From positions 2,108,001 through 2,172,000 of the forward strand of contig NZ_JAQNDK010000002.1 of NCBI RefSeq assembly GCF_028368935.1: DNA of 64,000 bases, read 5' to 3'. This DNA is from Sorangium aterium. Lineage in GTDB: Bacteria > Myxococcota_A > Polyangia > Polyangiales > Polyangiaceae. Positions 43,911 through 52,929 of this stretch are shown one piece after another. The notes beneath the pieces are model-generated. The model saw only the letters and a program-made list of their open reading frames with translations, searched no databases and had not been told where the DNA came from. The stretch's first letter is position 1. Each line of letters begins with the position of its first letter. Made by a program: the position numbers and the translations under genes.

Positions 43911-44237
43911 CGCTGCCTTGTACGGCGTCCGCCCACGTGACCTCAATCCAGAACGCCACCGCCCACGGCGGATCCGCCCTCGGACGCAGGGCACGTTACG
44001 CACCGAGGGCGCTCGCGTGGCGCGCGGCGGCCCGCCGAGGCGCGAACCGGCCTGTCGAGGCGCGCCGAAACGTGCTCAGACGCTGATAGCGTGGGGGGCC
44101 CCACGCGGTGGTTGCGGAGCTGAGCTGGATCGGTCAATAGGTCCGACCCTCCTGCGTCAACGGGCCGCGACGGATGTCTGGCGTGCTGACGCTCCGGCTC
44201 AGCCTGTCACCTCATCCTCCATCGTATCGGCATCCCC

Positions 44238-46589
44238 GTGACCGCGAATCGTTCTACGAGCCCCACGCACACCCGAGAGCAGTCCACCGCGCCGTCCTCG
44301 GCCACCGTCACGACGTCCGCCCGGCCCGCGCCGCCTGCGCCGCCCACGTCGCCCATGTCGACCGACGGCGCGCCCGGCGCCGGGCTGAGCGAGCGCGGCG
44401 CGGCGATCGTCAGCGAGGAGGAGGCGCTGCTCGCCCGCGTCATCGCGCACCTCGCCACCGCCGCGACCAAGCCGTCGCGCCCGCCGCCCGCCGAGAACTA
44501 CGAGGAGCAGCTCCTCTCGCTGCGCGATCAGATCGCGGCGGCGCGGCTGGAGGACGTGCCGGCGCTCGTGCAGCAGATGGAGCGGCTGCAAGGGATCGCC
44601 GCGCGGCGAAACGAGAACGTCGTCGAGCCCGTCGATCCGAAGTCTCCCTACTTCGGCCACCTGCGCCTCCGGGAGAAGGGCCGCCCCGAGCGCGACGTCC
44701 TCATCGGGCGCACGACGCTCGTCGACGCGAGCGCGGGCGTGCGGATCGTCGACTGGCGCCACGCCCCGGTCAGCCAGATCTACTACCGCTACGAGGAGGG
44801 CGCGGAGTACGAGGAGACCTTCGGCGAGCGCGACGTCGAGGGCACTGTGCTCGTGCGGCGCACCGTGACCATCGACGACGGCGAGCTCTATCGCATCTCG
44901 GCGCCGCAGGGGACGCTCGTGCGCGGGCCCTCGGGCGGCTTCCGCGAGATCGCGACGCGGGCGACCGAGCTCTCCGGCGGGCAGGGCAGCGCGGTGCGCC
45001 CCGAGGACATGCGCGACATCGCGCGCGCGGCGGCGGGCGGCGCGCGCGGCGGGCTCGGGACGGGGGCGGCGTTCCACGCCCGCGAGGACCGGCACCTGCC
45101 GGAGATCGCGGCGCTCCTCGACCCGCGGCAGTTCGAGCTCATCTCGAAGCCGGACGCCGGCATCGTGGTCATCCAGGGCGGCGCCGGCAGCGGCAAGACG
45201 ACGATCGGCGTCCACCGGCTCGCCTTCCTTTCCTACAACGGAGGGCGCCGCTTCACCGCCGACAAGATGCTCGTCATCGTCGGCAGCCCCGCGCTCCGCG
45301 CGTACATCAGCGAGGCGCTCCCCGCGCTCGGCCTGGGCGGCATCGCGGTCGAGACGTTCTCCGAGTGGGCGCGCGCGGCCCGGAAGCGCGCGTTCCCGTG
45401 GCTCGAGGCGCCGGTCGAGGAGAACACGCCCTCGGTCGTGACCCGCTACAAGACCCACCCGGCGATGCTCCACCTCCTCGAGCAGCGCGCGGCGGAGCTC
45501 AAGGACGACGCGCGGGCGCGGCGCGACTCGCGCGGCACCCTCGCGTTCTGGGCGGACGTGCTCACCGATCTCGACCGGGTGATGGCCGCGTTCGAGGCGG
45601 CGGGCGACCCCGAGTTCGGCCCGGAGCAGGTCAAGCGCGCGTGGCGCTGGTGCGCGGACCGCTGCCCCGCCGTGCTCGATCTCGACCCCGGCGACCGCGC
45701 CGAGCGCAAGGCGGCGATGGCCGACGAGCCCGCGGACGACGACGACGACCGGGGCGGGGACGGGCGCGAGGTCTCGAGCGACGACCGCGCGGTGCTCGAC
45801 CCGGAGGACGACGCGCTCCTCCTGCGGGCGTACCAGCTGCTCCGGGGCGAGCTCCGCAAGGGGAAGAACGTGCTCGTCTACGAGCACCTCTTCGTGGACG
45901 AGGCGCAGGATCTCGCGCCGATCGACCTCGCGGTGCTGCTCGGCGTCGTGGCCGAGCCGCGGAGCGTGACGCTGGCGGGCGACACGGCGCAGCGGCTCTT
46001 CATGGACTCCGGCTTCCGCGACTGGCGGGCGACGCTCGACGACCTCGGCCTGTCGCGGGTCGACGTCGAGCCGCTGCGCATCGCGTACCGCTCGACGCGC
46101 GAGGTGCTCGCGTTCGCCCGCGCGGTGCTGGGCCCGCTGGCGGATCCGACGCCGCCCCTGGCCCCGCGCAGCGGGGCGCCGGTCGAGCACCACCATTTCC
46201 CGAGCGCCGGCGCGGCCGTCGCGTTCCTGGCGGACGCGATCCGCCCGCTGTTCGCGCGGGAGCCCCGCGCGACGCTGGCGATCCTGGCGCGCCACCCCGA
46301 GCAGGCGGACGTCTACTACGACGCCCTCCGGATGGCGGAGATCCCGAACCTCCGGCGCGTGCGCGCCTACGAGTTCGCGTTCCGCCCCGGCGTCGAGGTG
46401 ACGGAGGTCCGGCAGGTGAAGGGCCTCGAGTACGACTACGTGGTGCTGGTCGACGTGAACGCGTCGACCTACTCGGCGGACGACGAGTCGCGGCACCTGC
46501 TCCACATCGGGGCGACCCGCGCGGCGCACCAGCTCTGGGTGATCTCGACGGCGGCGCCGTCGCCGCTCGTGCCGGACTGGCTGGGCTGA
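44238..46589 (+). CDS. HelD/UvrD-like superfamily 1 helicase
   Basis: This 783-residue protein starts at a GTG. An N-terminal coiled-coil region (about 55-120) is followed by VDWRHAPVSQIYYRY, the Walker A motif QGGAGSGKTT, motif Ia HRLAFLSYNG, Walker B LFVDEAQDLAPID, LAGDTAQRLF, IAYRST and the motif V/VI region VKGLEYDYVVL and HIGATRAAHQLWV. This layout matches HelD-like proteins, which remodel RNA polymerase in other bacteria, rather than UvrD itself. The 300-bp gap upstream (43911-44237) holds only a palindrome at 44089-44106. Confidence 0.88.
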   Translation: MTANRSTSPTHTREQSTAPSSATVTTSARPAPPAPPTSPMSTDGAPGAGLSERGAAIVSEEEALLARVIAHLATAATKPSRPPPAENYEEQLLSLRDQIAAARLEDVPALVQQMERLQGIAARRNENVVEPVDPKSPYFGHLRLREKGRPERDVLIGRTTLVDASAGVRIVDWRHAPVSQIYYRYEEGAEYEETFGERDVEGTVLVRRTVTIDDGELYRISAPQGTLVRGPSGGFREIATRATELSGGQGSAVRPEDMRDIARAAAGGARGGLGTGAAFHAREDRHLPEIAALLDPRQFELISKPDAGIVVIQGGAGSGKTTIGVHRLAFLSYNGGRRFTADKMLVIVGSPALRAYISEALPALGLGGIAVETFSEWARAARKRAFPWLEAPVEENTPSVVTRYKTHPAMLHLLEQRAAELKDDARARRDSRGTLAFWADVLTDLDRVMAAFEAAGDPEFGPEQVKRAWRWCADRCPAVLDLDPGDRAERKAAMADEPADDDDDRGGDGREVSSDDRAVLDPEDDALLLRAYQLLRGELRKGKNVLVYEHLFVDEAQDLAPIDLAVLLGVVAEPRSVTLAGDTAQRLFMDSGFRDWRATLDDLGLSRVDVEPLRIAYRSTREVLAFARAVLGPLADPTPPLAPRSGAPVEHHHFPSAGAAVAFLADAIRPLFAREPRATLAILARHPEQADVYYDALRMAEIPNLRRVRAYEFAFRPGVEVTEVRQVKGLEYDYVVLVDVNASTYSADDESRHLLHIGATRAAHQLWVISTAAPSPLVPDWLG

Positions 46590-46714
46590 CGGGGAGGGGG
46601 GAGGGGGAGGGGAGGAGCACCGCCCGGGCGAGCCGAGGTGTGCCGCCCTCGGCAAGCCTCGGAAGCCTCGGAAAGGGGAATGGACACAATCGACACCGGG
46701 CCGTGAGAGAATCC

Positions 46715-46742
46715 TTGACCGCAGCGAGGCCGTGAGTAGATT
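46715..46742 (+). promoter_or_regulatory. Promoter of the initiator tRNA gene
   Basis: TTGACC (46715-46720) and TAGATT (46737-46742) are spaced by 16 bases and would start transcription close to the first tRNA base at 46749. Confidence 0.55.
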
Positions 46743-46748
46743 CCCTCT

Positions 46749-46825
<77 letters not shown>

Positions 46826-46854
46826 CGACCCAAGCAGCAAAAGCAACAAGAGGA

Positions 46855-46891
46855 CGCGAGGATTGGCCGGAACAGGCCACCTCGCGTTTTT
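46855..46891 (+). terminator. Intrinsic terminator after the initiator tRNA
   Basis: The stem CGCGAGG/CCTCGCG (46855-46861 and 46880-46886) encloses a second stem TGGCC/GGCCA and is followed by TTTTT. It lies 30 bases past the tRNA. Beyond it, 46892-47797 (about 900 bases) contains no gene I can support. Confidence 0.85.
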
Positions 46892-47797
46892 CGTTTTCAG
46901 AGCCCGTCCGCTGGCGCCGAGCGTGATGCCGGAGAGGCGGTCTGAGCGATTCGGCTGTCCGGCCCCTTCAGGCACGCGCTGCTCGTCGCTCGCTTTGCCT
47001 GCTCGCCTGGTGCGCGCCTCTCGGGAGAGGTCCTGGTCGTCCCGGCGGCGTCGCGCGCCCTGGGTCCCAGTCGTTCCCTCGGAGCGCGGCGACACGGAGC
47101 GGGGCGAGCGCAAGGACGATAAGAGGCTCACCCCTTCTGGAACACCCAGCGTCGATAACGCGGACTCAATCGATCTCTGCGGCTCCGGTGCGCTGTCGCT
47201 CCGTTGCCCTGTCCGTCGGCGGCGAGCGCGTGGCGCGGAGCGCGCGAGATGTGCTGGGGAGAGCTGATTCCATCAGCTGGTGATTCGCGGTATGGAGGTG
47301 CCGAGGCCGCTCCTTCTCAGGGCATCCTTCGGGAGAAGGTGGCCGCGGTCGGGCCCGCGGGCGATCCGGTCCGGTCGGACCTGTCGCGGGTGGACCGCCC
47401 GCCACCCGTCGCTTCGCGGCCGCGTCCGTTGCGCGCGTTGCGGGTTGTATAAGTGGCTCCGGCCGGGCCGGTGTCGCTCGGAAAGTGCGCAGCGCTACGC
47501 GGCCCGCACCGGTGCGGTTCGCCAGCACCACGTCCCCGGCCTCGGTCCGCTCGTCGTTCAGCCGCACGCCGGGCACGGTCGCCGCGATCTGTGCGCGCTG
47601 GTCGAGCGCTGCTCGACATGGTGCCCGCGCTTCCACGGGCGCCTCGCGCCGGCGGCGCAGCCCTCTCGCCGCGCCGTAGGCAGGCGCCGGCCCCGTGATG
47701 TAGGATGGCGATAGAGGCGGCTCCTGTGCTCTGAACACGCGCGCCGCGGCGCGCACCTCACCGGCGCATTCCCGGTAACCTCCAGCGGACAACCACG

Positions 47798-49441
47798 ATG
47801 GCCAAACCGAACGATCCCTTCGCACCCTCGACCAACACGCGCGGCGCCGCGACGCCGGGGGATGCTGCCAAGCCGCAACGCAGCGCCAGCGCGCCCGCGC
47901 CCGCGCCCGCGGCGCGTGCGTTGCCCTCCACGGGACCTGCCACCCAGCGAGGGCCGGGGGCCTACGGCGCGCCCGAGTTCCTCAACAAAGCGCGCAGCGT
48001 GCAGCCGCCGGAGCTCCTGAGCCAGCGCACCATCGAGCTCGTGCAGTGGTCCTGGGCGAAGGTGATGCCCATCTCGGACGCCGCGGCGGCGCTGTTCTAT
48101 GAGCGGTTGTTCACGCTCGAACCGTCGGTGCGGCCGCTGTTCAAGAACGATATGGCCGAGCAGAAGAAGAAGCTCATGCAGACGCTCGCCGTGGCCGTCG
48201 ATGGGCTGAACAACCTGCCCAAGCTCGTGCCGGTGCTCCAGGGCCTCGGCGTCCGGCACCAGGGCTATATGGTCGTCGATCGCCATTACGACGTGGTGGG
48301 CGAGGCGCTGCTCTGGACGCTGCGCGAGGGGCTCGGCGACTCCTTCTCGGCCGACGTCGAGTCCGCGTGGAAAGAGGTCTACGGCCTGGTCGCGGACGTC
48401 ATGAAGAAGGCCGCCGCGGCGCACGCAACCGTGGGCGCCGCGCCGGCGCACCCCTCGCCGGTGCCGGCCGGGAGGGACGCCCCGCGGATCGGCGCGTCGC
48501 AACCGGCGCAGCGCTCGGCGCCCGTGGAGCAGGCGGTGCAGTTGCCGAAGTCGGTGCCGCCGCCCTCGTCGACCAAGGCCTCGCGGACGCTCGTCGGGGT
48601 CGTGCCGCCCTGGCAAGGCGACCCGCCGCCGCCCGCGCCCGCGCCCGCGGGCCCGCCCGCGGGCGCGCCGATCAGCCTGCGCACCATCGAGCTCGTGCAG
48701 CGATCGTGGGCGAAGGTGATGCCCATCTCGGACGCCGCGGCGGCGCTCTTCTACGACCGCCTCTTCGAGCTCGAGCCGTCGGTGCGGCCGCTGTTCAAGA
48801 ACGACATGGCCGAGCAGAAGAAGAAGCTCATGCAGACGCTCGCCGTGGCCGTCGACGGGCTGAACAACCTGGGCAGGCTCGTGCCGGTGCTCCAGGCGCT
48901 CGGCGTGCGGCACCACGGCTACATGGTGGTCGATCGCCATTACGACGTGGTGGGCGAGGCGCTGCTCTGGACGCTGCGCGAAGGGCTGGGCGACGGCTTC
49001 ACGCGCGACGTCGAGTCGGCGTGGACCGAGGTCTACGGCGTGATCGCCGACGTCATGAAGAAGGCAGCCGCAGATCACGTCGCGAGCGGGGGCGCTCGCA
49101 AGGCCGACGCCGCGCCCGCGCGGGAGCGGGCGCCCGCGCAGCGGCCTCCCCTGTCCGAGCAGCGCGCGCCGGCGCCGTCGAGCGTCACGGAGGTGATGCC
49201 GGCGAAGAGGCGCCCGGGCCCCCTCGACGAGGACGCCGACACGCTTCACTACCAGACCAACCCCGCCCATGAGGCCCTGATGAACAGCGGTATCGACCAT
49301 GAGGAGTCCCGGGCGGGAGCGCGCCTGGCATCCGCGGCGCCCCCTGCCGCCGCAAGCGCGGGCCCGCAGGGGCTCGTCATCCGTGGGCCGGCCAGGACAT
49401 GGTCGTCAACGTCCATGTCAAGCTGGACGGTCCGCTGGTGA
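47798..49441 (+). CDS. Double-globin-domain protein
   Basis: This 547-residue protein holds two globin domains, at about residues 75-210 and 295-430. They differ at only about 13 of 131 positions. Each has RTIELVQ-x-SWAKVMPIS, ALFYxRLF (tyrosine at a B10-like place), a VRH-x-GYMVV segment with the likely proximal histidine, and HYDVVGEALLWTLREGLGD, as in flavohaemoglobin-type globins. There is no reductase domain. Proline/alanine linkers join the parts, and the 110-residue tail is disordered. It may bind O2 or NO as a tandem sensor or scavenger. The 3' end overlaps the next gene by 43 bases. Confidence 0.85.
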   Translation: MAKPNDPFAPSTNTRGAATPGDAAKPQRSASAPAPAPAARALPSTGPATQRGPGAYGAPEFLNKARSVQPPELLSQRTIELVQWSWAKVMPISDAAAALFYERLFTLEPSVRPLFKNDMAEQKKKLMQTLAVAVDGLNNLPKLVPVLQGLGVRHQGYMVVDRHYDVVGEALLWTLREGLGDSFSADVESAWKEVYGLVADVMKKAAAAHATVGAAPAHPSPVPAGRDAPRIGASQPAQRSAPVEQAVQLPKSVPPPSSTKASRTLVGVVPPWQGDPPPPAPAPAGPPAGAPISLRTIELVQRSWAKVMPISDAAAALFYDRLFELEPSVRPLFKNDMAEQKKKLMQTLAVAVDGLNNLGRLVPVLQALGVRHHGYMVVDRHYDVVGEALLWTLREGLGDGFTRDVESAWTEVYGVIADVMKKAAADHVASGGARKADAAPARERAPAQRPPLSEQRAPAPSSVTEVMPAKRRPGPLDEDADTLHYQTNPAHEALMNSGIDHEESRAGARLASAAPPAAASAGPQGLVIRGPARTWSSTSMSSWTVRW

Positions 49442-49782
49442 CGGTCCCGGTCGCTTCGCCGTCGATCGCGTCGCCCGCGGCGCCTGTCGTGCTGGAGCCG
49501 ACAGGCCCGAGCGGCCTCGCCGCGGGGCTCGCGATCGCCCTGCTCTCGATCGCCGCCTCGATGGCCACGGCCATCCTGATGACGGTGGGCGGCGCCGACA
49601 AGGCTGCGGCCGGCGTCGGCGCGGCGGCCGGCGCGGGCGCCGCGCCCAACATCGCGTCCCTCGCGACCTACGCCGTGCCGATCATCGTCACGGTCCTCGT
49701 CCTCTCCGCGTTCACGATGGGACACATCCTGGGGCGGGGTCGGGCCCGGAGCGACGCGGGGCCCGGCGCGGGGCAGCTGTGA
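49399..49782 (+). CDS. Small membrane protein overlapping the globin gene
   Basis: This 127-residue protein begins MVVNVHVKLDGPLVTV and has two membrane segments (GLAAGLAIALLSIAASMATAI and a second at ASLATYAVPIIVTVLVLSAF). It starts inside the last codons of the double-globin gene in another frame, so it is either a coupled gene or the natural C-terminus after a frameshift. It has no recognised family and no good ribosome-binding site. Confidence 0.55.
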   Translation: MVVNVHVKLDGPLVTVPVASPSIASPAAPVVLEPTGPSGLAAGLAIALLSIAASMATAILMTVGGADKAAAGVGAAAGAGAAPNIASLATYAVPIIVTVLVLSAFTMGHILGRGRARSDAGPGAGQL

Positions 49783-49878
49783 GCTCCACCGGCGGGTCGT
49801 GAGCGGGCCGTGCGCTGGAGCCGACACATTCGCCCGGCGAGCGCTGGGGTTTGATGGCAAGATGGGAATGAGAGTCCG

Positions 49879-51759
49879 ATGATCGCGGAGCCTGCGAGTA
49901 CGCTGACCCACCTGGCGGGACAGTGGCTGGGACCATTCCAGCTGATCCAGCTGCTCGGCATCGGCGCGATGGGCGCCGTGTACCTGGCCAGGGACAGCGT
50001 GCTCCAGCGCGACGTCGCGGTGAAGCTGATCGCGAAGGGGAGCGCGGACACCGATCCCGAGCGGCGCGACCGCTTCCTGCGCGAAGCGCGCGCCGCGGCG
50101 CGCCTCCTTCACCCGAACGTGGTGCAGATCTTCCAGGTCGGCGAGGACGAGGACGTCCGCTACATCGCCATGGAGTACGTCCACGGCCTCACCATGGCGC
50201 AGGCGGCCAAGCAGCACGGCGGCCGCCTGCCGGAGCAGTTCGGGATCGAGAAGATGCGCGAGGCCGCGGCGGCGCTCGAGCTCGCGGCGTCGTTCGGCAT
50301 CTCCCACCGCGACGTCAAGCCCGCCAACCTCCTCCTCAATGCGTCGGGGACGCTCAAGATCGCCGACTTCGGCCTGGCGTCCCATCCGGAGAGCGGCCCG
50401 CTGGGAAGCAGCTCCGCCCGCACGCTGGAGGGCACGCCGTTCTACATGAGCCCGGAGCAATGGACCGGGCAGGACATCGCGCCTCCGTCGGACATCTACA
50501 GCCTCGGCTGCACGTTCTACCACCTGCTCGTGGGCAGGACGCCCTTCTCGGCGCGGGATCTCGCTGGTTGCTTCCAGGCGCACTGCCACGCGCCCGTCCC
50601 GGATCCGAAGCTGGCGATGCCGGACATCGATCCGCTCCTCGCGGAGCTCTTGCGCCGCTGCATGGCGAAGCGGCCGCAGGAGCGGCCGTCGGCCGGGCAC
50701 ATCGTGGCGTTCCTCGAGGACATGCTGATGCTCCGGCGCAGCAGCGTCAGGCCGCGAGAGATGTCGGAGCCGAAGAGCGCGCTGCTCGGCGCCCCCATGG
50801 ATCTCGCCGATACGAGGATCAGCGAGCTCCCTGAACCACCGAGGGGCCCGCTCGCCACGCCGACGGGCACGATCCTGGTGAGCAGCTCGACCGCCGTCGG
50901 GCATTTCACCGGTCAGTACAGCTACCGGGATCATTTCGGGCTGACCGGCTATCCGTTCAGCGACATCCGGCAGCCGAGCTTCTTCTGGGACGCAGGCCCT
51001 TACGCCTGGATCCTGAGGACGCTGGCGTCGCAGATCGTCGCCGGGCAGCGCCCGGCGATCCTCGTGGGCGAGCCGGGGAGCGGCCGGACCTTCGTCTGTG
51101 AGATGATCAAGAACAAGGTCCCGCGGATCCATGTCTTCTCGATCGAGCCGCAGCTGCTCTTCGGGACGCGGCCGCTCGTGTCGCTGTGCAGGCAGGTGGG
51201 GGCGACGGCCATCACACCGACGCTGAGCCAGCAGTTCCTCGTCGACGCGTTCCTCGGGCAAGCGCTCCTCCGCGCCGGGTCGGACGCGATCGCCGTCCTG
51301 GTCGTCGACGGCGTCGATCCGGAGGACCACGATCTCCTGATGGAGCTCCATGACATCCTGCGCTGTGCCCCGGCGGGCAAGCTCTCGATGATCCTGGTGG
51401 GCTCCCCCGATCTCCCCGCGACCCTCGCCTCCAACGGCGTGCCGCGCGAGCTCTACTCAGGCGCTCAGTCGCTCCTCTTGCCCGGCATGACGCAGCAGGA
51501 GATGATCGAATACATCGATTTCCGGATGCGTTCGGTCGGAGGGAGCCGGCGGGGGCTCCAGCTGGACCTCGCGTCGCAGCAGCTGCTGCACGCGCGGAGC
51601 GGCGGCAGCCCGAAGCTCATCAACATCTACTGCCACAACGCGCTGACGATCGCCGCGCTCCAGGGCGAGACCGACGTGAGCCTGTCGTCCATCCGCCTGG
51701 GAATGAAGAGCAAGAGCTATCTCACCGCCGAGGCGGCCACGAACCTGATCCGGGGCTGA
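49879..51759 (+). CDS. Ser/Thr protein kinase fused to an ExeA-like AAA ATPase
   Basis: This is a 626-residue protein. Residues about 18-280 form a Hanks-type kinase: glycine loop LLGIGAMGAVYLA, Lys49 in VAVKL, catalytic HRDVKPANLL, DFGLA, and APE-like SPEQW. After a linker (about 285-345), the second half reads DHFGLTGYPFSDIRQPSFFW, Walker A VGEPGSGRTFV, Walker B-like VLVVDGVDPED and GSPKLINIYCHNAL, as in ExeA/TniB-like AAA ATPases. I see no membrane segment. The fusion suggests phospho-control of an ATPase acting on envelope or DNA machinery. It follows the small membrane protein gene by 96 bases. Confidence 0.9.
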   Translation: MIAEPASTLTHLAGQWLGPFQLIQLLGIGAMGAVYLARDSVLQRDVAVKLIAKGSADTDPERRDRFLREARAAARLLHPNVVQIFQVGEDEDVRYIAMEYVHGLTMAQAAKQHGGRLPEQFGIEKMREAAAALELAASFGISHRDVKPANLLLNASGTLKIADFGLASHPESGPLGSSSARTLEGTPFYMSPEQWTGQDIAPPSDIYSLGCTFYHLLVGRTPFSARDLAGCFQAHCHAPVPDPKLAMPDIDPLLAELLRRCMAKRPQERPSAGHIVAFLEDMLMLRRSSVRPREMSEPKSALLGAPMDLADTRISELPEPPRGPLATPTGTILVSSSTAVGHFTGQYSYRDHFGLTGYPFSDIRQPSFFWDAGPYAWILRTLASQIVAGQRPAILVGEPGSGRTFVCEMIKNKVPRIHVFSIEPQLLFGTRPLVSLCRQVGATAITPTLSQQFLVDAFLGQALLRAGSDAIAVLVVDGVDPEDHDLLMELHDILRCAPAGKLSMILVGSPDLPATLASNGVPRELYSGAQSLLLPGMTQQEMIEYIDFRMRSVGGSRRGLQLDLASQQLLHARSGGSPKLINIYCHNALTIAALQGETDVSLSSIRLGMKSKSYLTAEAATNLIRG

Positions 51760-51858
51760 GCGCGCCTCCAGCGGATCGTCAGGCGCGGCCGGGGCTGTCG
51801 TGAACGGGGCAATCTCCACGCGCTCGCGCGCCGGACAGTCCCCCGCATCCTCGCCGCG

Positions 51859-52530
51859 CTAGCTATCGTTTCCGGCGGTTCCGACTGGTGCGACCGTTCC
51901 GGCCGCGCCGGTCGCGGGCGGCGCGCTCGGCGGCGCGGCGGGGAGGGGGGCGCGCCCGGGCATTGCGGCGAGCACCGCCGCGTCCGTCATCGGCGCGCGC
52001 GGCACGTTCAGCGCTCGTCCAATGCGCGCCCTCGAATGCTTGTCGTTGTCGATACACCTGCCGCGCGTGTATGCGCTGAGCCGGTCGCGCGGCTCCTGCT
52101 TGCGGCACGCTCCGAAGGATCCCTTGATCAGCGCGAGTCCCGCGCGAAAGCACTTCTCTCGATCTCCGACGAGATCCGCGTGCGACCACCCCTCCCGGGT
52201 TTTGCCGGCGCCGACGCGGACCTGGAGCAGACAGGAGTCGAGCCCCGAGCCGCGCGCGAGCTTCCCGATCCCGAGGTCCACGTCACGACGGTAGCCGCTC
52301 TCGAAATACGCGATCGATAAGAGCAGCGCCATCGTCTCGGCTCGACCGCGCGGGCCGCCGAAGAGCGGCTTCAATGCGGGATCATAGGCAACCTTCGCCG
52401 CCGCGCGCGCGATCTCGTGGTAGCGCGCGCGGCCTTCCTCGGGCGTCTCGACCGCGTCCTTGATGAAGCTCTTCCCAGGCGGGGCCCATGTCATCATGAT
52501 ACCAACAGCCCACGCGATAATCGTATCCAT
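51859..52530 (-). CDS. Lysozyme/transglycosylase-like exported protein
   Basis: This 223-residue protein starts at MDTIIAWAVGIMMTW, a hydrophobic N-terminal segment. The core (ETMALLLSIAYFESGYRRDVDLG, SCLLQVRVG, HADLVGDREKCFRAGLALI, RLSAYTRGRC) resembles lytic-transglycosylase or lysozyme-like folds, with E in YFESG as the possible catalytic acid. The tail is alanine/proline-rich. The frame is open further upstream to 52791 in AT-richer DNA. It may be a phage-derived or secreted cell-wall hydrolase. Confidence 0.65.
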   Translation of the reverse strand: MDTIIAWAVGIMMTWAPPGKSFIKDAVETPEEGRARYHEIARAAAKVAYDPALKPLFGGPRGRAETMALLLSIAYFESGYRRDVDLGIGKLARGSGLDSCLLQVRVGAGKTREGWSHADLVGDREKCFRAGLALIKGSFGACRKQEPRDRLSAYTRGRCIDNDKHSRARIGRALNVPRAPMTDAAVLAAMPGRAPLPAAPPSAPPATGAAGTVAPVGTAGNDS

Positions 52531-52710
52531 GAGACATGTAAGGTCCTGGGATACCTCTGTGTCAAGCGATTCGGACAGCCTGGCTGGGATTGTCGTCGTG
52601 CGTTGTATGAACGCGTGCCGCTCAGTGTGCATTATAACGTCCTCGTCAAATTGCGAATGATCTGGGAAGCGGTGCGTCGTACGTGGTGCGCAATCGTTTT
52701 CGCACTGGAT

Positions 52711-52740
52711 TTGTGTTCGGTTGTGTTCGGTTGTGTTCAG
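52711..52740. repeat. Three 10-bp direct repeats
   Basis: TTGTGTTCGG, TTGTGTTCGG and TTGTGTTCAG lie in tandem, about 180 bases upstream of the lysozyme-like gene, within an AT-richer segment (52480-52760). They could be binding sites for a regulator of that gene. Confidence 0.6.
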
Positions 52741-52929
52741 TTGCATTTGTTGCGCTCGGCCTCGCGAGATTGCGGGTGAGCTCGCGGTCAAATTCGCGCT
52801 GAGCCGTCTCGCGCTCTCGCCGCGGAGCTCACGAATCGAGTGGTCGCCTCCAGTCCTCGAGAGAGCGACTGGCCCTCACCGGGCCGAGAGCGATGATGTG
52901 CTGCGGGCGCGCTCGACGCGAGGCGCGCG

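Noticed and set aside
44089-44106. Perfect palindrome GCGTGGGG-GG-CCCCACGC
   Set aside because: There is no U-tract and no convergent gene end right beside it, so a terminator call is not supported.
44199-46655. An 818-residue minus-strand frame opposite the HelD-like helicase
   Set aside because: It is the mirror of a motif-bearing helicase gene and has no recognisable domain itself.
47166-47825. Frames on both strands in the 900-bp gap after the tRNA terminator
   Set aside because: Arg/Pro/Ala-rich translations, no ribosome-binding site and no motif; treated as noncoding.
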